A program made the position numbers and the translations under genes. A model generated the notes under the pieces. The model had not been told where the DNA came from and ran no database searches. It worked only from the letters and a program-made list of their open reading frames with translations. A stretch of 13,355 bases of DNA, taken from the NCBI GenBank assembly GCA_937895465.1, contig CALAYY010000068.1:1-13355 (forward strand). Direction: 5' to 3'. Shown piece by piece: positions 1-6,150 of this stretch. The first letter of the stretch is position 1. Every line of letters starts with the position of its first letter. Source of the DNA: an uncultured Clostridia bacterium. Its GTDB lineage: Bacteria > Bacillota > Clostridia > Christensenellales > DUVY01.

Positions 1-61
1 CTGGCAGAGCACCTGACTCTTAATCAGGGTGTCCGGGGTTCGAGCCCCCGAAGATCCACCA
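1..61 (+). tRNA. tRNA-Lys (anticodon CTT), 5' part missing
   Basis: The 3' portion of a tRNA cut by the window start. The anticodon arm is CCTGA (12-16), loop CTCTTAA (17-23), TCAGG (24-28), with anticodon CTT at 19-21, so it reads AAG lysine codons. The T arm is CGGGG, loop TTCGAGC, CCCCG. The 3' acceptor strand AAGATCC (51-57), discriminator A58 and an encoded CCA (59-61) follow. About 15 bases of the 5' acceptor strand and D arm lie outside the window. tRNA 3' ends are common integration sites, which matters for the restriction genes just downstream. Confidence 0.95.
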
Positions 62-119
62 CATTTACCCCCACCATGTAACTTAAAATTCTGCATGAAT
101 GGGTATCAAAACAATTAAT

Positions 120-158
120 CCGGAAATGTCCTGTTTTAAGGCGCTTTCGGGTTTTTTT
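120..158 (+). terminator. possible intrinsic terminator after tRNA-Lys
   Basis: CCGGAAA (120-126) can pair with TTTCGGG (145-151) with one G-G mismatch, and seven T residues (152-158) follow at once. The 18-base loop is long and the stem short. The T-run and position fit a tRNA transcript terminator, but the hairpin is weak. Confidence 0.45.
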
Positions 159-206
159 ATAGCCTTTTTGACGACTTTACACTTTTTGTCATGGTGTTTT
201 TATTGT

Positions 207-228
207 TTTACGACAATTTTTACGACAA
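207..228 (+). repeat. tandem TTTACGACAA repeats, integrase-arm-like
   Basis: TTTACGACAA occurs at 207-216 and again at 219-228, a 12-base period. A related TTGACGAC lies at about 169-176 and an inverted TTTTGTC at about 184-190. Closely spaced direct repeats of about 10 bp beside a tRNA 3' end resemble the arm-type sites bound by tyrosine integrases. No integrase gene and no second copy of the tRNA end are in the window, so this is an inference. The rest of 62-361 shows no coding potential; it is AT-rich and holds the promoter of the next gene. Confidence 0.35.
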
Positions 229-269
229 CTATTTTTTAATTTTTTATATTATTAAACTTTAATTGCTAT

Positions 270-298
270 TTGCTATTGTAAGATATATTTTATATAAT
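270..298 (+). promoter_or_regulatory. sigma-A promoter for the dpnD-dpnI pair
   Basis: TTGCTA (270-275) and a perfect TATAAT (293-298) are separated by 17 bases. The next gene starts at 362 behind a GAGGG ribosome site (351-355), giving a leader of about 57 bases. No operator could be picked out. Confidence 0.6.
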
Positions 299-361
299 AA
301 TTATATTTATAAGGCATTTTCATAAAGATAAACAAAATAAATAATATGTTGAGGGCTAATT

Positions 362-565
362 ATGAAAAAATTTTTTATTACAGTTGAAGAAACAGTTGTG
401 GGAAGCTTTGAAGTATATGCCGACAATATGGAAAAAGCACTTGAAAAGGTTACTACAGGTTATATCAATTGTGAATATGTTCTGGAACCTGGAGATTTAA
501 CTGCAAAGAAAATTATGGGAGAGTGTGAAGATACGGGTGAAACTACAGAATGGATTGATTTTTGA
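362..565 (+). CDS. dpnD: DpnD/PcfM-like small protein
   Basis: A 67-residue acidic protein with the look of the DpnD/PcfM family: a KKFFITVEETVVGSFEV start, a stretch resembling an NMEKALEKV helix, then YVLEPGDL. In Streptococcus pneumoniae, dpnD accompanies the gene for the DpnI endonuclease and its own role is unknown; related PcfM proteins occur on conjugative plasmids. Here it precedes the endonuclease gene, whereas from memory the pneumococcal order is endonuclease first. The start is set by GAGGG at 351-355, six bases before ATG. Its TGA stop (563-565) is one base before the next ATG (567), so the two genes are probably translationally coupled. Family membership rests on pattern recall plus the DpnI neighbour. 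Confidence 0.75.
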   Translation: MKKFFITVEETVVGSFEVYADNMEKALEKVTTGYINCEYVLEPGDLTAKKIMGECEDTGETTEWIDF

Positions 566-566
566 T

Positions 567-1336
567 ATGGATTTACATTTTGATAAAACGCTTGTGATGA
601 ACTACAAAAGCGAATCTCAAAAAATTCGTGTTATGAGTGAAAATTGGATGAAAAGGTATATGTTTTGTCCTAATTGCGGGCTAAACCATATTAATAAATA
701 TCCAAACAATCAGCCTGTTGCCGACTTTTTCTGTGAATCTTGTGGAGAGATTTTTGAATTAAAGAGTAAAAAGCATATAGGAAAAAAGATTGTTGACGGT
801 GCTTATAATACAGCAATTGCAAGAATTACAAGTAGCACCAATCCTGACTTATTTATATTACAATACGCTAATTATGAAATTAACAATCTTGAAATAATCC
901 CCAAGTACTTCTTTATACCAGATATAATAGAAAGGCGAAAACCATTATCAAATACTGCAAGGCGTGCTGGATGGGTTGGTAGTAATATATTGTATTTTAA
1001 CATCCCTGTTCAAGGAAAGATTGCGATAATAAAAGACAGAATACCACTTGAAAAGGATGAAGTTGTTGAAAATTACAAGCAAAAAAACTCATTCAAACAG
1101 AAAATATTGAGAGTCGAAGTTGGCTTTTAGATATCTTATATTGCATTAATCTTATCGATAAAGAAGTATTCACTTTAAATGAAATATATGGTTTTTCAAA
1201 TACGCTATCAACTAAGCATCCTAAAAATAATAACATTCAGGCAAAGATAAGACAGCAATTACAGTTATTGAGAGATAAAGAATTTCTTACCTTTTTGGGG
1301 GATGGTGTTTATAAGAAAAACAATAAATTATTATAA
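567..1336 (+). CDS. dpnI: DpnI-type methyl-directed restriction endonuclease, frame interrupted
   Basis: Related to DpnI, which cuts GATC only when the adenine is methylated. Read from ATG 567, the protein matches DpnI from the first residue (MDLHFDKTLVMNYKS). It carries a zinc-binding set C34, C37, C56, C59 and the PD-(D/E)xK residues D53, E64 and K66 in VADFFC...EIFELKSKK, as well as PTARRAGW-like NTARRAGW. Frame 0 stops at 1128-1130 (187 residues). The missing C-terminal winged-helix domain, which in DpnI also binds methylated DNA, continues in the -1 frame from 1088 to the stop at 1334-1336 (ESRSWLLDIL..., IRQQLQLLRDKEF). Joining frames at the A-tract 1081-1087 gives 256 residues, against 254 for DpnI as I recall it. 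The upstream ATG at 525 lies inside dpnD and is not the start. This may be a pseudogene, a sequencing indel, or expression by frameshifting. Confidence 0.88.
1080..1088 (+). other. frame break / candidate -1 slippery site in dpnI
   Basis: The bases CAAAAAAAC give frame-0 codons CAA AAA AAC, so the heptamer A AAA AAC (1082-1088) fits the X XXY YYZ rule for -1 frameshifting. A -1 slip makes CTC at 1088 the next codon and enters exactly the frame that encodes the DpnI winged-helix domain. I saw no strong downstream hairpin. The nearest Shine-Dalgarno-like AAGGA (about 1053-1057) is further upstream than is usual for stimulation. A one-base deletion from an original A8 explains the data equally well. 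Confidence 0.6.
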
Positions 1337-1341
1337 GATGG

Positions 1342-2217
1342 TTACTTCAAAATCCCTGTTTCTTTTATTGAGCGGATGTAAGCAGAGGGGGACATATTGG
1401 TTATATCTTTGAATTGTTTTGAAAAGTATTGCAAGGTGTCATAGCCCAGCATTTCGGATATTTCAGAAATTGTGTAGATGCCTTCTGATATATAGCTCTT
1501 TGCCTTTTGGATTTTTAGTTGAATAAAATATTGAATAATGCTTTTGTCCATTGTGTCCTTAAACAGCTTTTTTAGATAAGTAGGAGAGTACCCTAATTTG
1601 TAGGCAATTGATTGTATAGTGATTTTGTCTCCAATGCTTTTTTCTAATATAGAAATTATTTGTTTTACCAAATAATTTTGGGTTTCATCCTTAGGCTCAG
1701 AAAAATGCTCCTTATCTTCAAGCAGCAAAAGCATAAGGCATTCAAGACAGTTTTTTATATTTTGTAATGCGCCTAGTTCTGCATTCTCTTTTAGGTCAAG
1801 ACTGTATTGATAGACGATATTAAGCGGTGCTGAAAAAACTTTTCTGCTTTCGCTCAATATGTTTTTGATAAAGCTCCTTTCATTTGGCGAAATATCCAAA
1901 ACCATGCTAGATATTTTGTAAAGTACTTTTAAGTCCCCATCAAATCCAATAACTATAACATTGGTATTAGAACGGTTGGGGCGTACATTATGAAACTTAT
2001 TAGGAGCATGGATAAAAGCCTGACCTTGCTTAAGGATATAATTATTGTCTTGGTCGGTTATATCAGCTTCACCCGAATCGCAATAAACAATTTCCCAAAA
2101 GTCATGGGTTTCACCCTCAAAATAGAAGGTTTTGGAATAAGCAAAATAATGCAGCGAGTAGAGCTTGTCTATCGTTACAATGTTTTTTATATTAGTGGGG
2201 ATATATTGTTCACTCAT
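1342..2217 (-). CDS. AraC-family transcriptional regulator
   Basis: A 291-residue protein of usual AraC-family length. The N-terminal half (about residues 15-105) looks like a cupin sugar-sensing fold (THDFWEIVYCDSGEADIT, LKQGQAFIHAPNKFHNV). The C-terminal 100 residues carry two helix-turn-helix units: IQSIAYKLGYSPTYLKKLFK and ISEISEMLGYDTLQYFSKQF, followed by the typical MSPSAYIR. It starts at ATG 2217-2215, preceded on the minus strand by AAGGT six bases away. It is divergent from nahK-galT-galE with a 140-bp shared control region, so it most likely regulates that operon in response to a host-glycan sugar; the ligand cannot be read from sequence. Its stop is five bases from the end of the dpnI-like gene on the other strand, marking the edge of the possible island. 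Confidence 0.9.
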   Translation of the reverse strand: MSEQYIPTNIKNIVTIDKLYSLHYFAYSKTFYFEGETHDFWEIVYCDSGEADITDQDNNYILKQGQAFIHAPNKFHNVRPNRSNTNVIVIGFDGDLKVLYKISSMVLDISPNERSFIKNILSESRKVFSAPLNIVYQYSLDLKENAELGALQNIKNCLECLMLLLLEDKEHFSEPKDETQNYLVKQIISILEKSIGDKITIQSIAYKLGYSPTYLKKLFKDTMDKSIIQYFIQLKIQKAKSYISEGIYTISEISEMLGYDTLQYFSKQFKDITNMSPSAYIRSIKETGILK

Positions 2218-2275
2218 AGTATTACCTTATTTATATTATATCAAAAAATTTGGGCTTTGTGTCTTATTTTATAAA

Positions 2276-2297
2276 CTTATATTACTTTTCTTATATT
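2276..2297 (+). promoter_or_regulatory. direct repeats CTTATATT, candidate AraC operator
   Basis: CTTATATT occurs at 2276-2283 and 2290-2297 (14-base period), and the second copy touches the likely -35 region of nahK. Related CTTATTTT lies at 2263-2270 and CTTATTTATATT at 2226-2237 near the regulator's own start. AraC-type proteins often bind direct repeats overlapping the -35 element. In DNA this AT-rich, chance repeats are common. Confidence 0.25.
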
Positions 2298-2323
2298 TGG
2301 ATGAAACTTTTAATTGATATAAT
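2296..2323 (+). promoter_or_regulatory. likely promoter of the nahK-galT-galE operon
   Basis: TATAAT at 2318-2323 is a perfect -10 element. The -35 position holds only TTTGGA (2296-2301, 16-base spacer), a poor match, as expected for an activator-dependent promoter. The nahK start lies 34 bases downstream with AGGAG at 2346-2350. Confidence 0.5.
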
Positions 2324-2357
2324 AAATACTAAGAATAGAAAGGACAGGAGAAAAAAA

Positions 2358-3443
2358 ATGAGCGAATATAAAGATATCTACAAACACTTTTTAATAGACG
2401 GCGAATTTGTAAGTTTGAACCGTTACGGCGAAGGACATATCAATGATACTTACAAGCTGAGTATGAAAACAGACGGAAAAATTGTCAATTATATTTTACA
2501 AAAAATCAATGACAGGCTGTTTACCAATATAGAAGCATTAATGCGTAATATACAATTAGTTACAGATTTTTGCAGAGTCAGTGTTTTGAAACGCGGCGGA
2601 GACCCTATAAAAGAATGCTTGACCTTAGTTAAAACACGAGACCAAAAAAACTATTATTTTGACGGCAAAAATTATTTTAGAGTATATGTTTTTATTGAAG
2701 ATGCTACATCTCATCAGATTGTAAGAAATCCTGAGGACTTTTACCAAAGCGCAGTAGCTTTTGGCAATTTTGCTAAGCTGCTTGCTGATTTTGATGCATC
2801 ACAGCTTTATGAAGTTTTGCCCAACTTTCATAATACCAAAGTACGCTTTGAAAACTTTCAAAAAGCAGTAGAAAAAGATGTAATGAACCGCAAAGCCGAA
2901 GTTATGAAGGAGATTAATTGGGTTATAGAGCATAAGCACTTATGCTCTAAGATTGTAGATAAGATAGAATCAGGAGAAATTCCGCTTAGAGTTACACATA
3001 ACGATACCAAGCTAAACAATGTAATGATAGATGACCAAACAGGAAAAGCAATGGCGGTAATAGACCTTGACACTGTTATGCCGGGCTCATTGTGCTATGA
3101 CTTTGGCGACAGTATTCGTTTTGGCTGTAATCCTGCGGCTGAAGACGAGCCTGATCTGTCCAAGGTTAATTATAGATTTGATTTGTACGAAATATATCTA
3201 AAAGGTTATTTATCCGCTATAGGCAGCTCTATTACAAAAGCTGAAAAAGACAATCTTGCTATGGGTGCTGTTTTGATGACCTATGAATGCGGAATGCGGT
3301 TTTTAACTGATTATTTAGAAGGCGATGTGTATTTTAGAACACATCGAAAGGGTCAAAACCTTGATAGAGCACGTACACAATTTAAGTTGGTGGACGATAT
3401 GCTGTCTGTTTTTGACAAGATGCAAGCCTTAATCAATCAATAA
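2358..3443 (+). CDS. nahK: N-acetylhexosamine 1-kinase (NahK/LnpB type)
   Basis: 361 residues, close to the roughly 360 of bifidobacterial NahK. The enzyme phosphorylates the anomeric carbon of GalNAc or GlcNAc with ATP. The fold is the aminoglycoside-phosphotransferase kinase fold: NRYGEGHINDTYKL near residues 21-34, a nucleotide-binding lobe with YILQKIN, the catalytic loop THNDTKLNNV (213-222, catalytic D216), and metal-binding DLD (236-238) followed by YDFGDSIR. The start is fixed by AGGAG (2346-2350) seven bases before ATG; the reading frame runs open further upstream but has no ribosome site there. It is first in the operon and galT begins about 30 bases later. Two inverted repeats (2926-2949, 3323-3346) lie inside the gene. 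Close alternatives are other APH-family sugar kinases, but the galT-galE neighbours favour NahK. Confidence 0.88.
   Translation: MSEYKDIYKHFLIDGEFVSLNRYGEGHINDTYKLSMKTDGKIVNYILQKINDRLFTNIEALMRNIQLVTDFCRVSVLKRGGDPIKECLTLVKTRDQKNYYFDGKNYFRVYVFIEDATSHQIVRNPEDFYQSAVAFGNFAKLLADFDASQLYEVLPNFHNTKVRFENFQKAVEKDVMNRKAEVMKEINWVIEHKHLCSKIVDKIESGEIPLRVTHNDTKLNNVMIDDQTGKAMAVIDLDTVMPGSLCYDFGDSIRFGCNPAAEDEPDLSKVNYRFDLYEIYLKGYLSAIGSSITKAEKDNLAMGAVLMTYECGMRFLTDYLEGDVYFRTHRKGQNLDRARTQFKLVDDMLSVFDKMQALINQ
2926..2949. repeat. 24-bp palindrome inside nahK
   Basis: TAGAGCATAAG and CTTATGCTCTA form a perfect 11-bp inverted repeat around the dinucleotide CA. It encodes IEHKHLCSK, so it could be chance, an operator-like site or an RNA hairpin. 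A second intragenic inverted repeat, CGATGTGT/ACACATCG with an 8-base loop, is at 3323-3346. Confidence 0.5.
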
Positions 3444-3475
3444 AAGGCGTTAGACAGTAGGAGATGGAAAAGAAT

Positions 3476-4555
3476 ATGGAAGGAAAATTGCTAATAGAAA
3501 AGCTGCTAAAGTATGCCAAGAGCTATTTGCATCTTAATGAATATGACGAGGTGTATGTTCGTAACATATTATTATCAATATTAAAGATACCTTGCCCGTA
3601 TGAACAAGACCTTGATTTTAATATTCAATCAATGGATGTGCCTGACAAGCTATGGCAAGAACTGATACGGTATGCATTAGATAATGGACTTGCAGATAAA
3701 GACTCAGCTGAACGCTTTTGCACTGATATATTCGGACTGCTTACGCCTAAGCCGTCTGAAATAAATAAAGAATTTCTTTTGATAAGACAGCAAAACGGGA
3801 TACAAGCCGCTTGTGATTATCTATACGATATATGCGTAAAAAACGGTTATATACAGAAAACCGCAATAGCCAAAAATCTAAAATGGGAAGCCAAGGAAGG
3901 TGACAACAAGCTTGAGATTACTATCAATCTTTCTAAGCCCGAAAAAAGCAACAAAGACGTAGCCAAGCTTTTAACTATACCTCAAGGCAAAAAATATCCT
4001 GATTGTGTGCTTTGTAAAGAGAATGAAGGTTTTGAAGGCACTCTTACACATCCAGCCAGAAGAAATTTACGCACAGTAAAAGTTAATTTGGGCGGCGAAA
4101 AATGGTTTATGCAATACTCGCCTTATGCTTATTATGATGAGCATTGCATTGTAATCAATGAAGAGCATGTTCCTATGTATGTTGACCAAAAAACACCTGA
4201 TAAGCTTTTGGATTTTGTGGATGCATTTCCTAATTATTTTATAGGCAGTAACGCATCATTGCCTATAGTCGGCGGCTCAATTCTCAATCATGAACATTAT
4301 CAAGGTGGGCGTCATATAATGCCAATGCATTATGCCAAAATCAAAAAACAATATACAAAACCTGAATTTTCTGATTTGAACGTCGGCATACTTGATTGGT
4401 TTAACAGCGTAATTCAGATAGAAGGCAAAGACAGACAATCAGTTGCAGCTTTTGGTGCAGAAGTTATAACCAAATGGAAAGAGTTTTCTTGTCCTGAATG
4501 TGAGATTATAAATATGACGGATAAGACACCGCATCTGCAAAAAGGCAGGAGATAA
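3476..4555 (+). CDS. galT: UDP-glucose-hexose-1-phosphate uridylyltransferase, N-terminal part
   Basis: The first part of a Firmicutes-type GalT (GalP_UDP_transf family, LnpC role), which moves UMP between UDP-glucose and galactose- or HexNAc-1-phosphate. Visible are the Cys pair in PDCVLC (C181, C184 counting from ATG 3464), THPARRNLRTVKVNLGG, and the active-site His-x-His in LNHEHYQGGRH (H276, H278), then AEVITKWKEF and DKTPH. After PH the frame runs into LQKGRR and stops at 4553-4555, where the family normally continues NTITPIAR and then RNNRT. Two ATGs are possible: AGGAG (3459-3463) directly abuts ATG 3464 but is 12 bases from ATG 3476, so I prefer 3476; a start at 3464 would add four residues. 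The piece keeps the catalytic histidines but lacks the C-terminal domain. Confidence 0.85.
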   Translation: MEGKLLIEKLLKYAKSYLHLNEYDEVYVRNILLSILKIPCPYEQDLDFNIQSMDVPDKLWQELIRYALDNGLADKDSAERFCTDIFGLLTPKPSEINKEFLLIRQQNGIQAACDYLYDICVKNGYIQKTAIAKNLKWEAKEGDNKLEITINLSKPEKSNKDVAKLLTIPQGKKYPDCVLCKENEGFEGTLTHPARRNLRTVKVNLGGEKWFMQYSPYAYYDEHCIVINEEHVPMYVDQKTPDKLLDFVDAFPNYFIGSNASLPIVGGSILNHEHYQGGRHIMPMHYAKIKKQYTKPEFSDLNVGILDWFNSVIQIEGKDRQSVAAFGAEVITKWKEFSCPECEIINMTDKTPHLQKGRR

Positions 4556-4569
4556 CTATGTGTTATCTC
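4549..4569 (+). other. hairpin at the galT frame break
   Basis: GAGATAAC (4549-4556), loop TATGT, GTTATCTC (4562-4569): an 8-bp perfect stem exactly across the stop of the first galT piece and the GTG start of the second. It covers part of the AGGAG (4547-4551) that could serve the second start. It could modulate re-initiation, or be a by-product of the deletion. Confidence 0.5.
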
Positions 4570-4997
4570 TAATTCTTAGAAATAACCGCACTAACCAACA
4601 ATACCCTGACGGGATTTTTCATGTTCATCCAGAATTTCAAAACATCAAAAGTGAAGGTATAGGTCTAATTGAGGCAATGGGCTTGTTTATATTGCCTGGA
4701 CGGCTAAAGCGGCAGCTGGATAAAATAGAAGACTTGATTTGTGACCAATCAGAATTTAATAAAAAAGAGTTTAACGATTCCACAGATGATTTGTATATTC
4801 ATCGTTTTATGATAGAAAAGCTTGTAGTTGAAGGCTTTGCAGACGATAAAACACAGGCACATGAAAGAGTGCAAAGCTATGTAAATAAAGTCTGTGCAGG
4901 TATTTTGGATAATACAGCAGTTTTTAAAAATGATGAAAACGGCACAAAAGGATTTGAAAAGTTTATAAAAGAACTAAATTTGCAGGAGGTTAAGTAA
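4560..4997 (+). CDS. galT: UDP-glucose-hexose-1-phosphate uridylyltransferase, C-terminal part
   Basis: 145 residues in the +1 frame relative to the first piece, beginning LSLILRNNRTNQQYPDGIFHVHPEF, then GIGLIEAMGLFILPGRLKRQL. These are the standard GalP_UDP_tr_C sequences of Firmicutes GalT. In the same frame just upstream, GDNYV is also family-like, so homology begins at about 4548, before any start codon. Compared with the remembered consensus (TPH, about ten residues, GD, RNNRT), only 13 bases separate PH and GD here instead of about 30. A 17-base deletion therefore explains the frame change better than a one-base error. GTG at 4560 has AGGAG eight bases upstream, so separate translation of the two halves is possible. 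Both pieces together span the usual GalT length of about 500 residues. Its TAA overlaps the galE ATG by one base. Confidence 0.8.
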   Translation: MLSLILRNNRTNQQYPDGIFHVHPEFQNIKSEGIGLIEAMGLFILPGRLKRQLDKIEDLICDQSEFNKKEFNDSTDDLYIHRFMIEKLVVEGFADDKTQAHERVQSYVNKVCAGILDNTAVFKNDENGTKGFEKFIKELNLQEVK

Positions 4998-6013
4998 TGC
5001 AGCATATTCTTGTAACAGGCGGAGCAGGGTATATCGGAAGCCATACACTTATAGAGTTGTTGGAACGAGGATACAAAGTAACGGTTATTGATAATTTGTC
5101 TAATTCAAGCAAGCAGTCACTCTTAAGGGTGCGTGAGATTACTGGTAAGGAATTTTCTTTTTTCAATGCAGACATTAGAGATTATGCAGCTTTAGACAAG
5201 ATTTTTTCTTGCGAAAAATTTGATGCAGTAATTCATTTTGCAGGACTAAAGGCAGTGGGAGAGTCTTGTCAAAAACCTCTTGAATATTATGACAATAATA
5301 TTTACGGCACTCTTGTATTGTTAAAGGTAATGAAAAAATACAATGTCAAAAAAATTGTGTTCTCTTCTTCAGCGACTGTTTATGGAACACCCGAAAGTCT
5401 GCCCATAACAGAAGAAAGTAAAACAGGCGGCACAACCAATCCTTATGGGTCCAGCAAGTATTATCTAGAAGGCATATTAACTGACCTATATAAGTCCGAT
5501 AATTCTTGGAACGTAATAATACTTAGATATTTTAACCCTGTAGGAGCGCATGTAAGCGGAAAAATTGGAGAAGACCCCAAGGGTATTCCCAATAATTTGA
5601 TGCCCTATGTGGCTCAGGTTGCAAGCGGAAAACTCCAAAAAATCAGAGTGTTTGGCAACGATTATCCCACACACGACGGCACAGGAGTGCGTGATTATAT
5701 TCATGTTGTTGACCTTGCTTTAGGACATATTGCCGCAATAGAAAAGTGCATAAAAAGCGGTGTTCATATTTATAACTTGGGTACAGGAGTAGGGTACAGC
5801 GTGCTTGATATGATACATGCATTTGAAAAAGCGTGCAAAAAGACATTGCCTTACGAAATCGTTGAAAGACGAAGCGGAGATATTGCAGAGTGTTATGCCA
5901 ATGCTGACAAAGCCAAAAAAGAGCTTGGCTGGCAGGCAAAATACGGCATAGAAGAAATGTGCAAAGATCAATGGAATTGGCAAAGCAATAACCCTGATGG
6001 ATATGTAGAATAA
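4997..6013 (+). CDS. galE: UDP-glucose/UDP-HexNAc 4-epimerase
   Basis: 338 residues, the same as E. coli GalE. A short-chain dehydrogenase with NAD-binding TGGAGYIGSH (7-16), SSSATVYG (catalytic S125), Y150-x-x-x-K154 in NPYGSSK, and RYFNPVGAH (177-185). It interconverts UDP-Glc and UDP-Gal and regenerates the UDP-sugar for GalT. At the position of E. coli Tyr299 (RREGDLPAYW) this protein has Cys299 (RRSGDIAECY). A small residue there is known to let UDP-GlcNAc/GalNAc fit, as in human GALE and the E. coli Y299C mutant. Dual specificity is therefore likely and agrees with nahK in the same operon. AGGAGG (4984-4989) sits seven bases before ATG, and the start overlaps the galT stop (TAATG). Confidence 0.95.
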   Translation: MQHILVTGGAGYIGSHTLIELLERGYKVTVIDNLSNSSKQSLLRVREITGKEFSFFNADIRDYAALDKIFSCEKFDAVIHFAGLKAVGESCQKPLEYYDNNIYGTLVLLKVMKKYNVKKIVFSSSATVYGTPESLPITEESKTGGTTNPYGSSKYYLEGILTDLYKSDNSWNVIILRYFNPVGAHVSGKIGEDPKGIPNNLMPYVAQVASGKLQKIRVFGNDYPTHDGTGVRDYIHVVDLALGHIAAIEKCIKSGVHIYNLGTGVGYSVLDMIHAFEKACKKTLPYEIVERRSGDIAECYANADKAKKELGWQAKYGIEEMCKDQWNWQSNNPDGYVE

Positions 6014-6029
6014 TTAATTTTTATAGTTT

Positions 6030-6081
6030 ACACAAAAGATAAGCAATAAAAACACAAAAGAAAATGCTAGTACACAAAAGA
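6030..6081 (+). repeat. three direct repeats ACACAAAAGA
   Basis: ACACAAAAGA at 6030-6039, 6052-6061 and 6072-6081 (periods 22 and 20), between galE and its terminator. The spacing is about two helical turns. No function is known to me. Confidence 0.5.
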
Positions 6082-6082
6082 A

Positions 6083-6116
6083 AAAAGGAGTCTATGCTAT
6101 ATGATAGACTCCTTTT
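6083..6116. terminator. bidirectional intrinsic terminator after galE and yfcE
   Basis: A 13-bp perfect stem AAAAGGAGTCTAT (6083-6095) / ATAGACTCCTTTT (6104-6116) with loop GCTATATG. On the minus strand the stem runs into TTTTTT, a full intrinsic terminator for the yfcE-rdgB transcript. On the plus strand four T residues follow the stem core, enough for weak termination after galE. Confidence 0.85.
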
Positions 6117-6150
6117 GGCTATATAAGGATAATTCTTTTTCAAGCTGTTT

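Noticed and set aside
525..566. Upstream ATG at 525 as the dpnI start
   Set aside because: It lies within dpnD, and homology to DpnI begins exactly at ATG 567 (MDLHF versus MELHF).
1990..2274. Plus-strand 94-residue frame over the AraC gene start
   Set aside because: It is antisense to the regulator's N-terminal domain and has no recognisable domain.
5486..5983. Minus-strand open frames of 72-98 residues inside galE
   Set aside because: Cys-, Tyr- and His-rich shadow sequences with no motif, lying opposite conserved galE codons.
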